Assembly: GCA_021639365.1 (NCBI GenBank)
Contig: JAJXHK010000008.1
Location: forward strand, 3,432 to 67,431
Length of the DNA: 64,000 bases
Source: Collinsella aerofaciens
GTDB lineage: Bacteria; Actinomycetota; Coriobacteriia; Coriobacteriales; Coriobacteriaceae
Direction of reading: 5' to 3'
The notes under the pieces: model-generated
The model's input: the letters and a program-made list of their open reading frames with translations, nothing else
What the model was told of the DNA's origin: nothing
Database searches by the model: none
In this document: positions 31,660 to 39,582 of the stretch, one piece after another
How positions within the stretch are numbered: the stretch's first letter is position 1
How the letters are laid out: each line of letters starts with the position of its first letter
Translations under genes and position numbers: made by a program

Positions 31660-31773
31660 GAGCCCGTTACATAAACGGGGAGCTTGCGGGACAAGACGGC
31701 AGGCTGAGATTGGGCGCGCCCGCCCTGACCCACGAACCTGATATGGGTAATGCCAACGAAGGGAGCAGTGCTT
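31660..31773 (+). ncRNA. TPP riboswitch (thi box)
   Basis: The conserved blocks occur in order: GGGGAGC (31677-31683), GGCTGAGA (31702-31709), CCCTGACCC, GAACCTGATATGGGTAATGCCAACG and GAAGGGAGC. These form the pyrimidine- and pyrophosphate-binding arms of the thiamine diphosphate aptamer. The final AAGGGAGC is also the ribosome site of thiC, so binding of TPP would hide it and block translation. CCCGTT/AACGGGG at the 5' end can form an extra hairpin. Confidence 0.92.
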
Positions 31774-33108
31774 ATGAGCACACAGACCGAGCCCAAGCTC
31801 GTCACGCAAATCGACTTTGCCCGCGCGGGCCAAATCACGCCGCAGATGAAAGAGGTTGCCGAGCGCGAGCATCGCGACCCCGAGTACATCCGCGAGCGCG
31901 TCGCCGACGGCCGCATCGCCATTCCCGCCAACATCGTGCACATCAAAAAGGGCATGCGCGCCTTTGGTGTCGGCGAGGGCCTGTCCACCAAGGTCAATGT
32001 GAACCTGGGCATCTCGGGCGATAAGGCCGATGCCGCCGAGGAGTGGAAGAAAGTCAAGATCGCCGAGGACTATGGCGCCGACGCCATCATGGACCTCTCC
32101 AACTCGGGCAAGACGCGCCAGTTCCGCCAGCAGCTCATCGACGAGACGCCGCTCATGGTGGGCACCGTCCCCATGTACGACGCCATCGGCTACATGGAAA
32201 AGCCGCTGGTCAAGCTGACCAAGGACGACCTGTTCGAAGTCGTGCGCGCGCATGCCGAGGACGGCGTGGACTTTATGACCATTCACTGCGGCATCAACAA
32301 GTCGGTCACCAAGACCTTTAAGGAGACCGGCCGCCTGATGAACATCGTGAGCCGCGGCGGCTCACTGCTGTTTGGCTGGATGGAGGTCACCGGTAACGAG
32401 AACCCGTTCTATGAGTTCTACGACGAGTTGCTCGAGATTTGCCACGAGTACGACGTGACGATTTCGCTCGGCGACTCCTGCCGCCCGGGCTGCCTCTACG
32501 ACTCCAACGACGCCACCGAGACCGCTGAGATGATCGAGCTGGGCAAGCTGTGCAAGCGCGCTTGGGCCGCCGGCGTCCAGGTCATGGTCGAGGGCCCGGG
32601 TCACATGGCGCTCGACGAGATCGCCGCCAACATGAAACTGCAGAAGCGCCTGTGCCACAATGCTCCGTTCTATGTGCTCGGGCCGCTGGTGACCGATATC
32701 GGCGTGGGTTACGACCACATCACCGCTGCCATCGGCGGCGCCATCTCCGCCAGCTCCGGTGCCGATTTCCTGTGCTACGTGACACCGGCAGAGCACCTAT
32801 GCCTGCCCAACGCCCAGGATGTGCTCGACGGCCTCATGGCCACCAAGATCGCCGCACACGCCGCCGACATCGCCAAAAAGGTGCCCCACGCCCGCGACAT
32901 GGACGACAAGATGGGCCAGGCACGCCGCAAGCTCGACTGGGACGCCATGTGGAAGTGCGCGCTCGACCCGGTTACGGGCAAGAAGCGCTACGAGGAGTCC
33001 CCCGCCGCCACCGAGGGCACTTGCACCATGTGTGGCAAGATGTGCGCCGTCCGCACCGTCAACAAGATCTTCGAGGGCACCACGATCGACCTCGGCATGG
33101 AGGACTAG
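31774..33108 (+). CDS. thiC: Phosphomethylpyrimidine synthase
   Basis: A 444-residue radical-SAM enzyme that rearranges aminoimidazole ribotide into hydroxymethylpyrimidine phosphate for thiamine. The C-terminal cluster motif CTMCGKMC binds the 4Fe-4S cluster. The barrel motifs GEGLSTKVNVNLG, DLSNSG, MTIHCGI, EVTGNENPFYEFYD, GDSCRPGC, VEGPGHMALDEI and GPLVTDIGVGYDHI are intact. The length is that of the short ThiC type without the extended N-terminus. The ATG at 31774 follows the riboswitch-embedded AAGGGAGC; an ATG eight codons earlier falls inside the aptamer. thiD lies downstream. Confidence 0.97.
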   Translation: MSTQTEPKLVTQIDFARAGQITPQMKEVAEREHRDPEYIRERVADGRIAIPANIVHIKKGMRAFGVGEGLSTKVNVNLGISGDKADAAEEWKKVKIAEDYGADAIMDLSNSGKTRQFRQQLIDETPLMVGTVPMYDAIGYMEKPLVKLTKDDLFEVVRAHAEDGVDFMTIHCGINKSVTKTFKETGRLMNIVSRGGSLLFGWMEVTGNENPFYEFYDELLEICHEYDVTISLGDSCRPGCLYDSNDATETAEMIELGKLCKRAWAAGVQVMVEGPGHMALDEIAANMKLQKRLCHNAPFYVLGPLVTDIGVGYDHITAAIGGAISASSGADFLCYVTPAEHLCLPNAQDVLDGLMATKIAAHAADIAKKVPHARDMDDKMGQARRKLDWDAMWKCALDPVTGKKRYEESPAATEGTCTMCGKMCAVRTVNKIFEGTTIDLGMED

Positions 33109-33203
33109 CCCTGTCGCCGTGGCCGCTTCTGGCGGCGAGCTGGTGCTTGTCAATTGTTGACGTGTGAACATTTACTTACATTTGCGTAAAGATTGCATCG
33201 CCC

Positions 33204-33241
33204 GCCCGGGTTCGACATAGAGTCGGCCCGGGCATCTTTAT
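33204..33241 (+). terminator. Intrinsic terminator after thiC
   Basis: GCCCGGG pairs with CCCGGGC (33204-33210 with 33227-33233), with an inner CGAC/GTCG; ATCTTTATAAT follows. The TATAAT there may also be the -10 box of thiD. Confidence 0.7.
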
Positions 33242-33290
33242 AATGCTGGCTAAAAGACCCATTTGATTCCGACCGAACAAGGGAGCGAAC

Positions 33291-34121
33291 ATGGATCGCA
33301 GTAAGGTACCTGCCGTTCTATCCATCGCGGGATCCGATTCCAGCGGTGGCGCCGGCATTCAGGCCGACATCAAGACCATCACGGCGCACCGCCTGTATGC
33401 CGAGACGGCCATTACGGCCATCACCGCACAGAACACCCTGGGCGTCACCGCCGTGCAGGATATCTCCCCGAATATTGTCGCGGCGCAGATCGATGCCGTT
33501 TTTGACGATATCCGCCCCAACGCCGTCAAGATTGGCATGGTTTCCTCTGCCGAGATTATCGATGTTATCGCCGACCGCCTGAGCGCTTGGAACGCGACAA
33601 ACGTGGTAGTCGACCCCGTCATGGTAGCCACCTCGGGCGCACGGCTGATTGCCGAAGATGCCGCCGAGGCGCTCACCCGCCGCCTGTTCCCGCTAGCGAC
33701 GGTTATCACGCCCAATATTCCCGAGGCCATGGCCCTGCTCGACTACGAGGTCGACTCCGAGCGCACGCAGCAAAATGCTGCCATGCTCCTCACCCGCCGC
33801 TTTGGTTGCGCATCCCTCGTTAAGGGCGGGCATTTTGTCAACGAGGCCAACGATGTGCTCGCAGAGCCCGCGCCGCTCGATGACGAGGGTAACCACCTGG
33901 GCGATCCGCTCACCACGTGGTTCCGCCACAAGCGCATCGAGACCGGCAACACGCATGGCACCGGCTGCACGCTCTCATCCGCCATCGCCTGCGCGCTGGC
34001 CCAGGGCATGGAACTTGCCGACGCCATCAACGCCGGCAAGGCCTACCTGACCGGCGCTCTCGCCGCCGGCTTTGACATGGGCAAAGGTTCCGGCCCCGTC
34101 AACCACATGTGGCAGTATTAA
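33291..34121 (+). CDS. thiD: Hydroxymethylpyrimidine / phosphomethylpyrimidine kinase
   Basis: A 276-residue ribokinase-fold enzyme that phosphorylates hydroxymethylpyrimidine twice before joining to the thiazole. The N-terminal SIAGSDSSGGAGIQADIKT motif, DPVMVATSGARL, TPNIPEA and the anion-hole/catalytic base region GNTHGTGCTLSSAIA are present. Segments near LVKGGHF match the family. AAGGGAG precedes the ATG at 33291. It follows thiC after a terminator, so it can be expressed alone. Other thiamine genes (thiE, thiM, thiF/S/G) are not in the window. Confidence 0.96.
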   Translation: MDRSKVPAVLSIAGSDSSGGAGIQADIKTITAHRLYAETAITAITAQNTLGVTAVQDISPNIVAAQIDAVFDDIRPNAVKIGMVSSAEIIDVIADRLSAWNATNVVVDPVMVATSGARLIAEDAAEALTRRLFPLATVITPNIPEAMALLDYEVDSERTQQNAAMLLTRRFGCASLVKGGHFVNEANDVLAEPAPLDDEGNHLGDPLTTWFRHKRIETGNTHGTGCTLSSAIACALAQGMELADAINAGKAYLTGALAAGFDMGKGSGPVNHMWQY

Positions 34122-34130
34122 GATTCGCAG

Positions 34131-34175
34131 CCCAAAGCACCGCAAAGGGGACAGGCACCTTTGCGGTGCTTTGGG
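34131..34175. terminator. Strong hairpin between thiD and the SGNH hydrolase gene
   Basis: An 18-bp near-perfect stem (34131-34148 with 34158-34175) between convergent genes. No long T-run; probably bidirectional termination. Confidence 0.6.
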
Positions 34176-34181
34176 GTCGCG

Positions 34182-34841
34182 CTACTCACCGAGCATCTCT
34201 TGGAGCTTGGCTGCCACGGCGTGACCCAGGCTCTCGTGGCTTTCGGGCATCATATGCAGATAGTCGATATCGCCCGGCTCGGCAAAGTCGGCGGCATTCA
34301 AAAAGTCGCAGCCAAACTGCTCAGCCACATGTGCGTAGTACTCGCCAAAATGCTCCGAGGCCTCGACGGAACGCTCGTCAAAATCGGTCATATATACATC
34401 GGCGATTTGCGGCTTGATCTTGATAGGTGCCATCAGCAGAATACGCGGGCAGGGTGCGGCATTGGTCCAGGGAAATGCACGCACCGCACGAATCAGCGCC
34501 ATGGCGCCACGGGCAATATCGGAGGCCGTCACACCAAAGACCGTCTTGCAATCGTTAGTTCCCAGCATAATAACGATCGCATCCAGCGGCTTATGGGCCT
34601 CGAGCAGCATCGGCAGCGCGCGGATGCCGTTAAGATTGGTATCCAGATGGCACATGTCGTCGCGTACCGTCGTGCGGCCGTTGAGGCCTTCTTCAATTAC
34701 ATGCCAGCCCTCGCCTAAGTCACGTTGAGCCACGCCGCACCAGCGCACATCCTGCGCATAGCGCACCGCGGTGCCGTCGCGCATGCCCGCCGGATCGTAA
34801 CCATAGGTGTTGCTGTCGCCAAAGCATAGAACGTTTTTCAT
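34182..34841 (-). CDS. SGNH/GDSL hydrolase
   Basis: A 219-residue esterase-like hydrolase. The nucleophile serine is in block I, FGDSNTYG (residues 7-14); block III is MLGTNDC (about 92-98) and the catalytic Asp/His pair lies in DIDYLHMMPESH. Similar proteins deacetylate sugars or act as arylesterases; the exact substrate is unknown. There is no signal peptide, so it acts in the cytoplasm. GAGGGG precedes the ATG. The gene converges on thiD and lies 78 bases after the PARG-like gene, with a terminator between. Confidence 0.88.
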   Translation of the reverse strand: MKNVLCFGDSNTYGYDPAGMRDGTAVRYAQDVRWCGVAQRDLGEGWHVIEEGLNGRTTVRDDMCHLDTNLNGIRALPMLLEAHKPLDAIVIMLGTNDCKTVFGVTASDIARGAMALIRAVRAFPWTNAAPCPRILLMAPIKIKPQIADVYMTDFDERSVEASEHFGEYYAHVAEQFGCDFLNAADFAEPGDIDYLHMMPESHESLGHAVAAKLQEMLGE

Positions 34842-34860
34842 CGTAAGCCCCTCGCTCAGT

Positions 34861-34893
34861 AAAAAGCCGACGGAAGCAGTCTCTCCCGTCGGC
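34861..34893 (-). terminator. Intrinsic terminator after the PARG-like gene
   Basis: GCCGACGG pairs with CCGTCGGC (34866-34893); TTTTT follows on the minus strand. Confidence 0.9.
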
Positions 34894-34919
34894 TCGACCT
34901 ATCTGTCAGCACGTACCGA

Positions 34920-36053
34920 TTACAGGTACTTGCGCCAATCGTCCTCGTCCTCATCATCCTCGGTAGCAGCCTGGGCCTGCTCGGCGGCGCGAGCTGCCGC
35001 AGCGCGAGCGGCAACCTGGGCATAGGACTCCTCGTTGCGCTCGGGGAAGTTTGCCAGCACGTGCTCGAACTTGGCAAAATCCTCATCCCAGCGCGTAGAA
35101 GGCACGGCAAAGAAGACCTGCTTGACCTTAAAGTCGCCCGACGCGAGCTCCTTGCGGAAGAGCTCGGCCACGGCCTCGGCGTCAAAGCCGTTGTTGTCGC
35201 AGCCCCATGCGCCCAGCACGAGCTTCTCGCGACCCAACTCGTCGCAGATAGCGAGAACAAAGCGGATGCGGTCGCGCAGGGCATCCAACAGAGCATCGTC
35301 GCTCACGCGATACTCCTGGCGGGCGCGCTTAACGTTGGGCGCAGCGGCCACGATCACGTCGGCGTATGCATGCACGCGGTTGCGGTCGAAGCGCACCGCA
35401 GGCACCACTAGAGCGCGGTTACGATAGAGCTCGCAGTTGATGTTGCGGCGACGGTTCTCGCCGTACCACTTACGCTGCTTATCGAGAACGTTGTACAGAA
35501 ACGAATCGGCGCACAGCGTGGCCTCCTGGCCCAGATAACCCTGAATATAGCCACCGCCCGGGTTGGTGAACGAGGCAAAGGCGAGCACGGCCATGTCGCA
35601 GAACTGCGCATAGCCACGACCGTTGTCCAGGATGGCCTGCGTGGCGGAGGCATCGAGCACGGTGACCTCGGGCAGAACCGGAGCGGGCTCCTCAGCAGGC
35701 GCGGACTCAGCTTCAGCGATTTCCTCGGCAGACTCCTCGACGGGCTCAGGCGCTGCCTCGGTCTCGGGCGCCGCCTCGGTCTCGGCAGCCTCCGCGCCCT
35801 CGACGTCCTCGGCAACCTGTTCTTCGGCGGCCACAGCACTCTGAACCTTGGCCTTCATCGCCGCGACAAAGCCGGCAGGCATACCGTCAAACTCGCGAAC
35901 ACCGGCAAGCGAACGCTCGATATCCTTGGCGCACGCTTCGGACACAGTTGCCACGTGACGCTCGGCGGCCTTGGCACGGGCCTCGCGCTTGGGATTGGGC
36001 TGACCCGCGCGATTAGACCTGCGGTTACGGTTCCTGTTGTCGACGTCTGCCAT
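34920..36053 (-). CDS. TIGR02452 family, PARG-like macrodomain protein
   Basis: A 377-residue protein. The catalytic signature of poly(ADP-ribose) glycohydrolase-like macrodomains, FASFTNPGGGYIQGYLGQEA (about residues 159-178), is present, followed by LCADSFLY and LGAWGCDNNGFD. The family (TIGR02452, DUF2263) is known or thought to remove ADP-ribose. The N-terminus is basic (NRNRNRRSNRAG). Between about 72 and 127 lies an Ala/Glu/Pro-rich acidic linker, and the C-terminus is again Ala-rich then acidic (TEDDEDEDDW). Those tails look disordered and are unusual for the family. GAAAGGTG precedes the ATG. No ADP-ribosyltransferase gene is nearby. Confidence 0.82.
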   Translation of the reverse strand: MADVDNRNRNRRSNRAGQPNPKREARAKAAERHVATVSEACAKDIERSLAGVREFDGMPAGFVAAMKAKVQSAVAAEEQVAEDVEGAEAAETEAAPETEAAPEPVEESAEEIAEAESAPAEEPAPVLPEVTVLDASATQAILDNGRGYAQFCDMAVLAFASFTNPGGGYIQGYLGQEATLCADSFLYNVLDKQRKWYGENRRRNINCELYRNRALVVPAVRFDRNRVHAYADVIVAAAPNVKRARQEYRVSDDALLDALRDRIRFVLAICDELGREKLVLGAWGCDNNGFDAEAVAELFRKELASGDFKVKQVFFAVPSTRWDEDFAKFEHVLANFPERNEESYAQVAARAAAARAAEQAQAATEDDEDEDDWRKYL

Positions 36054-36118
36054 AAGTGGTCACCTTTCTCGGTCGCTGCCGCTATCGGCTTTTTCCATCC
36101 ATGATACCCCGCCGCATA

Positions 36119-36145
36119 CAAAAAAGACGGCCCCGAAGGACCGCC
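36119..36145 (-). terminator. Intrinsic terminator after the BI-1 family gene
   Basis: GGCGGTCC pairs with GGGGCCGTC around TTC, and TTTTTTG follows on the minus strand. Confidence 0.85.
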
Positions 36146-36191
36146 TTTCGCATCGATTTACACGCACGGCAAGCACCGCCGCAATTCGCCA

Positions 36192-36887
36192 CTAGTCGCG
36201 ACGGCCAAGGATGTTCAGGATGCGCAGGAACACGTTGATAATGTCCACGAACAGATTGGACGCCATGAGCACGGCGTTGGGCAGTGTAGGCGGCACTGTC
36301 GTGGCAACATAGGTGTCGTAGCCAATAAAGCCGGCGAACACCACGATCACGATCAGGTCGGTGATGGTCTGCGAGACGCCCATGAACATCAGCACGATCT
36401 CAACCAGAATAGTGGCGAGCAGAATGCCAAAACCGATGCCATATACGCGCTGGAAAAACTTGGGGAACGTCACGCCCAAGGCGCCAAAGACAAAGGTGAT
36501 GGCGGCCGTGGCGATAAAGGCAGTGTTGATGGTGGGCAGGTCGTAGTTGGCAAGGCCAAACGACGCGGTCAGGCCAAAGGTACTCGCAAAGATTACGTAG
36601 CCCACAAGGGACAGGCCCACGGACTGTTTGCTGGCAGCAGCCGACATCATAACCATGCCGACGATGGTCAAAATAAACGAGCCAAAGACCAGCGGCAAGG
36701 CGGCGCCGCTCATCATCATGCGCGCAAACGACATGGTGCTCGTAAAGTAGGCGCCGGCGCCCATGGCGCAAAAGCCCAAGAAGATCAGGGCAGACATGGT
36801 GAGATTGTACGCGCGCGGCGACATCTCCTTGGCGCGGCTTGCGCCGCTCTCGACGGGGCCGTTCTGATAGCCCTGGATATCGTTCAT
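36192..36887 (-). CDS. Bax inhibitor-1 / YccA family membrane protein
   Basis: A 231-residue integral membrane protein with seven predicted helices, from NLTMSALIFLGFCAMGAGAYF to VDIINVFLRILNILGRRD. The C-terminal helix pair with FAGFIGYDTYVA and the conserved Asp residues (YDT, VDIINVFLRIL) are characteristic of the BI-1/TMBIM family. Bacterial members such as YetJ are pH-sensitive calcium leak channels and YccA inhibits FtsH; which applies here is unknown. AAAGGACG precedes the ATG. The gene is monocistronic. Confidence 0.9.
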   Translation of the reverse strand: MNDIQGYQNGPVESGASRAKEMSPRAYNLTMSALIFLGFCAMGAGAYFTSTMSFARMMMSGAALPLVFGSFILTIVGMVMMSAAASKQSVGLSLVGYVIFASTFGLTASFGLANYDLPTINTAFIATAAITFVFGALGVTFPKFFQRVYGIGFGILLATILVEIVLMFMGVSQTITDLIVIVVFAGFIGYDTYVATTVPPTLPNAVLMASNLFVDIINVFLRILNILGRRD

Positions 36888-36971
36888 AGGTTCGTCCTTT
36901 CAAAAAGCGCCACAAATAACGGCGCAGTAGCTGACAAGATTCCTGTCATTGTACCCGAACGCCGTGCGTCC

Positions 36972-37310
36972 TTACCTACGGCGCTCGCCCTCAAGCGTAC
37001 GGTCGAATGCCCACACCCACCAACGCATCAGGTGGGCCTGCGAGCCATCTGGTCGTTCGCGCGTCTGGTCCTCCAGATACAACTCGGTCGCGTGCCCGCC
37101 AAAACGCACCTTATATGTTGCCGTACGGATGCCGTGAACCGTCAGGCCAAACCCAGCGGTCGAGACAATCTCGTCAATCGTAAAGCAACGACCGTCGACC
37201 CAGCAGACGGTGACCGGCACGACCTGTCCGCCCGCGAGGATGCGAGCCACGACGTCCACATACTGCTTGTGCACGCGCCGAGTTTTGCCATCTGTCTGTC
37301 GATATTCCAT
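36972..37310 (-). CDS. Conserved-looking protein of unknown function, 112 residues
   Basis: A small soluble protein beginning MEYRQTDGKTRRVHKQYVD. It is basic, with beta-strand character: DVVARILAGGQVVPVTVCWVDGRCFTID, then TATYKVRFGGHATELYLED, then HLMRWWVWAFDRT. AGGAG four to six bases before the ATG at 37308-37310 supports that start; the frame continues 59 codons upstream without a ribosome site. It has no membrane segment and no enzyme motif I recognise. It diverges from the Pit transporter gene across 250 bases. Confidence 0.7.
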   Translation of the reverse strand: MEYRQTDGKTRRVHKQYVDVVARILAGGQVVPVTVCWVDGRCFTIDEIVSTAGFGLTVHGIRTATYKVRFGGHATELYLEDQTRERPDGSQAHLMRWWVWAFDRTLEGERRR

Positions 37311-37497
37311 GTCTCCTATTATCGAACGCATGTTTGCATGTTGTAAAGCGAACAGACTGTGGTTTTGGAGTGTCGGAGCGAACGCGCGTGTCCGCATGGC
37401 GTGATAGCAAAAAGAACACCCACGGTCAACAGGGCTAATATTCAATTTTAGTGCCAAAAAATTACTTCTCCCATCAGAACTCGGCAAAGAAACCCGT

Positions 37498-37529
37498 AGG
37501 AGGTGATACGATTTATCATGTTTTTGTAA
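37498..37529 (+). other. Strong ribosome-binding sequence with a three-codon frame before pit
   Basis: AGGAGGTGAT (37498-37507), a complete match to the 16S 3' end, is followed 10 bases later by ATG TTT TTG TAA (37518-37529). The pit gene starts 30 bases further on and has only a weak site. It could be a leader peptide or a ribosome stand-by site. Confidence 0.3.
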
Positions 37530-37559
37530 CGTGTCTGCAAACTTCGAGAAAGCCCATAT

Positions 37560-38609
37560 ATGGACGTAACGTTCTCAACCTTCCTCGGCCAAATTGTGTC
37601 GAACCCAGTCCTTGCCGTCACCGTGATCCTCGCGTTGGGCGCCATCTTCGTCAATGGATGGACCGACGCGCCCAACGCCATCGCGACCTGCGTCACTACG
37701 CGTTGCATGCCCGCCCGCGCCGCCATTCTCATGAGCGCCGCATTCAACTTCCTCGGCGTGCTCATCATGACGCACTTTAATGCGAGCGTCGCCAACACCA
37801 TCTCACATATCGTCGATTTTGGCGGAAACAGCACCATGGCGCTCGCCTGCCTGTGCGCGGCGTTGTTCTCCATCGTCGTCTACGGCGCCACAGCGTCGCG
37901 TTTTGGCATCCCCACCTCGCAAAGCCACAGCCTTATCGCCGGCCTGACCGGTGCCGCTATCGCCCTCGGCGGCGCGAGCAGCGTCAACGTCCACGAGTGG
38001 ATGAAGGTCATCTACGGCCTGGCGCTCTCCATCGGCCTGGGCTTTGTCATGGGCTGGGTCCTGTGCAAACTCGTCTCGATTCTTTTCGCCGCCGCCAACA
38101 GGCGACGTGCCAATGTCTTCTTTAAATACGCTCAGATCGCGAGCGCTGCGGCCATGAGCTTTATGCACGGCGCGCAGGATGGACAGAAGTTCATCGGCGT
38201 GCTCTTTTTAGGCGTGGCCTTCGCAAACGGCCAGACCAGCGTCGGCGATGCCGGCATCCCCATCTGGATTATGCTGCTGTGCTCGGCCACCATGGGTATC
38301 GGCACCAGCGTGGGCGGTGAGCGCATCATCAAGTCCGTCGGCCAGAGCATGGTTAAGCTCGAGAAGTATCAGGGCTTCTCCGCCGACCTCGCGGGCGCCG
38401 CGAACCTGCTGCTTGCCACCCTTACCGGCATCCCCGTGTCCTCCACACACATCAAGACCTGCGCCATCATGGGCGTCGGTGCCGTCAAGCGCCTCTCGGC
38501 CATCAACTTCGGCGTCGTCAAGGACATGATGTTCACCTGGTTCTTCACCTTCCCCGCCTGCGGACTCATCAGCTTTGTCATGGCCAAGCTGTTCATGATG
38601 TTCCTCTAG
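37560..38609 (+). CDS. pit: Inorganic phosphate transporter, Pit family
   Basis: A 349-residue membrane protein with about ten helices. The two PHO-4 signature repeats, GWTDAPNAIATCVTT near the start and MSFMHGAQDGQKFIGV after the middle, with TSQSHSLIAGLTGAA and VSSTHIKTCAIMGVG, are those of Pit/PHO4 low-affinity phosphate transporters, driven by a cation gradient. The ribosome site GAGAAAG before the ATG is weak. The DUF47 PhoU-like gene follows 66 bases later, the usual partner that adjusts Pit activity. A high-affinity Pst system lies 4 kb away, so the cell has both. Confidence 0.94.
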   Translation: MDVTFSTFLGQIVSNPVLAVTVILALGAIFVNGWTDAPNAIATCVTTRCMPARAAILMSAAFNFLGVLIMTHFNASVANTISHIVDFGGNSTMALACLCAALFSIVVYGATASRFGIPTSQSHSLIAGLTGAAIALGGASSVNVHEWMKVIYGLALSIGLGFVMGWVLCKLVSILFAAANRRRANVFFKYAQIASAAAMSFMHGAQDGQKFIGVLFLGVAFANGQTSVGDAGIPIWIMLLCSATMGIGTSVGGERIIKSVGQSMVKLEKYQGFSADLAGAANLLLATLTGIPVSSTHIKTCAIMGVGAVKRLSAINFGVVKDMMFTWFFTFPACGLISFVMAKLFMMFL

Positions 38610-38675
38610 TCAAACCGAACGTCCATCTGGACCGCATTACCTCGCCCACCCGTCTTCGCCTCGAAAGGACCACTC

Positions 38676-39299
38676 ATGGCAAAGAAACCCGATTCGTTCT
38701 ACTTTGACAACTACGTCGCCTGCGCCGACCTCGCCGTCCAGGCCGCAGAGTTGCTCATCAAGATTTTTGAGAACTTTGATCCCGCGCAGATCCACGACAT
38801 GCTCGAGGAGATGCATGCGATTGAGCATGCGGCAGACAAGAAGCACCACGAGCTCGAAGACGCCCTGCTCACCGCCTTTATCACCCCGCTCGAGCGCGAG
38901 GATCTGGATCTGATGAGCTGCGCGCTCGACACCGTGCTCGACCGTATTGAGGGCGTCGTGCAGCGCGTCTACTTCACCAACATTCAGAGCATCCATCCCG
39001 ACGCCATCGTCATCGCCCACAAGGTGACTGACGCCTGCCGCGCCATGAAAGACCTGATGGTCGAGCTTCCCAACTACCGCAAGTCCAAAACGCTGCGCGA
39101 GCTGGTCATCCAGATCAACACCATCGAGTCCGAGGCCGACGAGCTCTACATCAACGCCATGCGCAACCTGCACGTTAACGGCAAGGATCCGCTCGAGGTC
39201 ATCGCTTGGCGTGACGTCTACGCCTTCCTGGAGTACTGCGCCGACTGCTGCGAGAATGTGGCCGATGTCGTGGATTCGATTGTCATGAAGAACAGTTAA
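38676..39299 (+). CDS. DUF47 family PhoU-like regulator of Pit
   Basis: A 207-residue all-helical protein of the DUF47/TIGR00153 (PhoU-like) family. It has two three-helix halves with the acidic metal-binding segments EEMHAIEHAADKKHHEL and IESEADELY, as in PhoU proteins, and an ECADCCENVADVVDSI ending. Family members bind iron or other metals and accompany Pit transporters, keeping phosphate uptake in check. GAAAGGACC precedes the ATG at 38676. It shares the pit operon. A long inverted repeat starts 6 bases after its stop. Confidence 0.9.
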   Translation: MAKKPDSFYFDNYVACADLAVQAAELLIKIFENFDPAQIHDMLEEMHAIEHAADKKHHELEDALLTAFITPLEREDLDLMSCALDTVLDRIEGVVQRVYFTNIQSIHPDAIVIAHKVTDACRAMKDLMVELPNYRKSKTLRELVIQINTIESEADELYINAMRNLHVNGKDPLEVIAWRDVYAFLEYCADCCENVADVVDSIVMKNS

Positions 39300-39304
39300 T
39301 TGGG

Positions 39305-39412
39305 GGTACGTGTCCCGGCGGCGAAGGGCCGGCCACGGTTTGCTTTCTCACTCCGGCTGCTTTGCAGAGTCGTTCGAAAGTAAACCGTGGCCGGCCCTTC
39401 GCCTTACGTACC
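39305..39412. repeat. Long inverted repeat after the pit operon
   Basis: A 28-base arm (about 39320-39347) and its partner (39376-39403) are complementary except for one position; outside them GGTACGT and ACGTACC pair again after a small internal loop. The loop of 28 bases has no function I recognise. No T-run follows, so it is not a normal terminator. Confidence 0.85.
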
Positions 39413-39415
39413 ACC

Positions 39416-39582
39416 ATTGGGAACTTTGGCTGATAGATTTAGCGCGATGGGGGTTTGGCTGAAGGGACCTTTGGTATCCGTTCGGACACTTTGGCCCTTG
39501 ATGAGCGTTTGGCTGATTGCTGCTTTGGGTACTCTTTGGGTTACTTTTGGTTTGTTTGATTTTTAATTTTAGGAGGACTTGT
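39416..39582 (+). other. G+T-rich spacer with repeated TTTGGCTGA
   Basis: The plus strand of this spacer is strongly G+T rich: 42 of 60 bases at 39481-39540 and 46 of 60 at 39541-39600 by hand count. TTTGGCTGA or close forms recur four times. The bias continues into the next gene. No promoter was identified. Confidence 0.6.
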
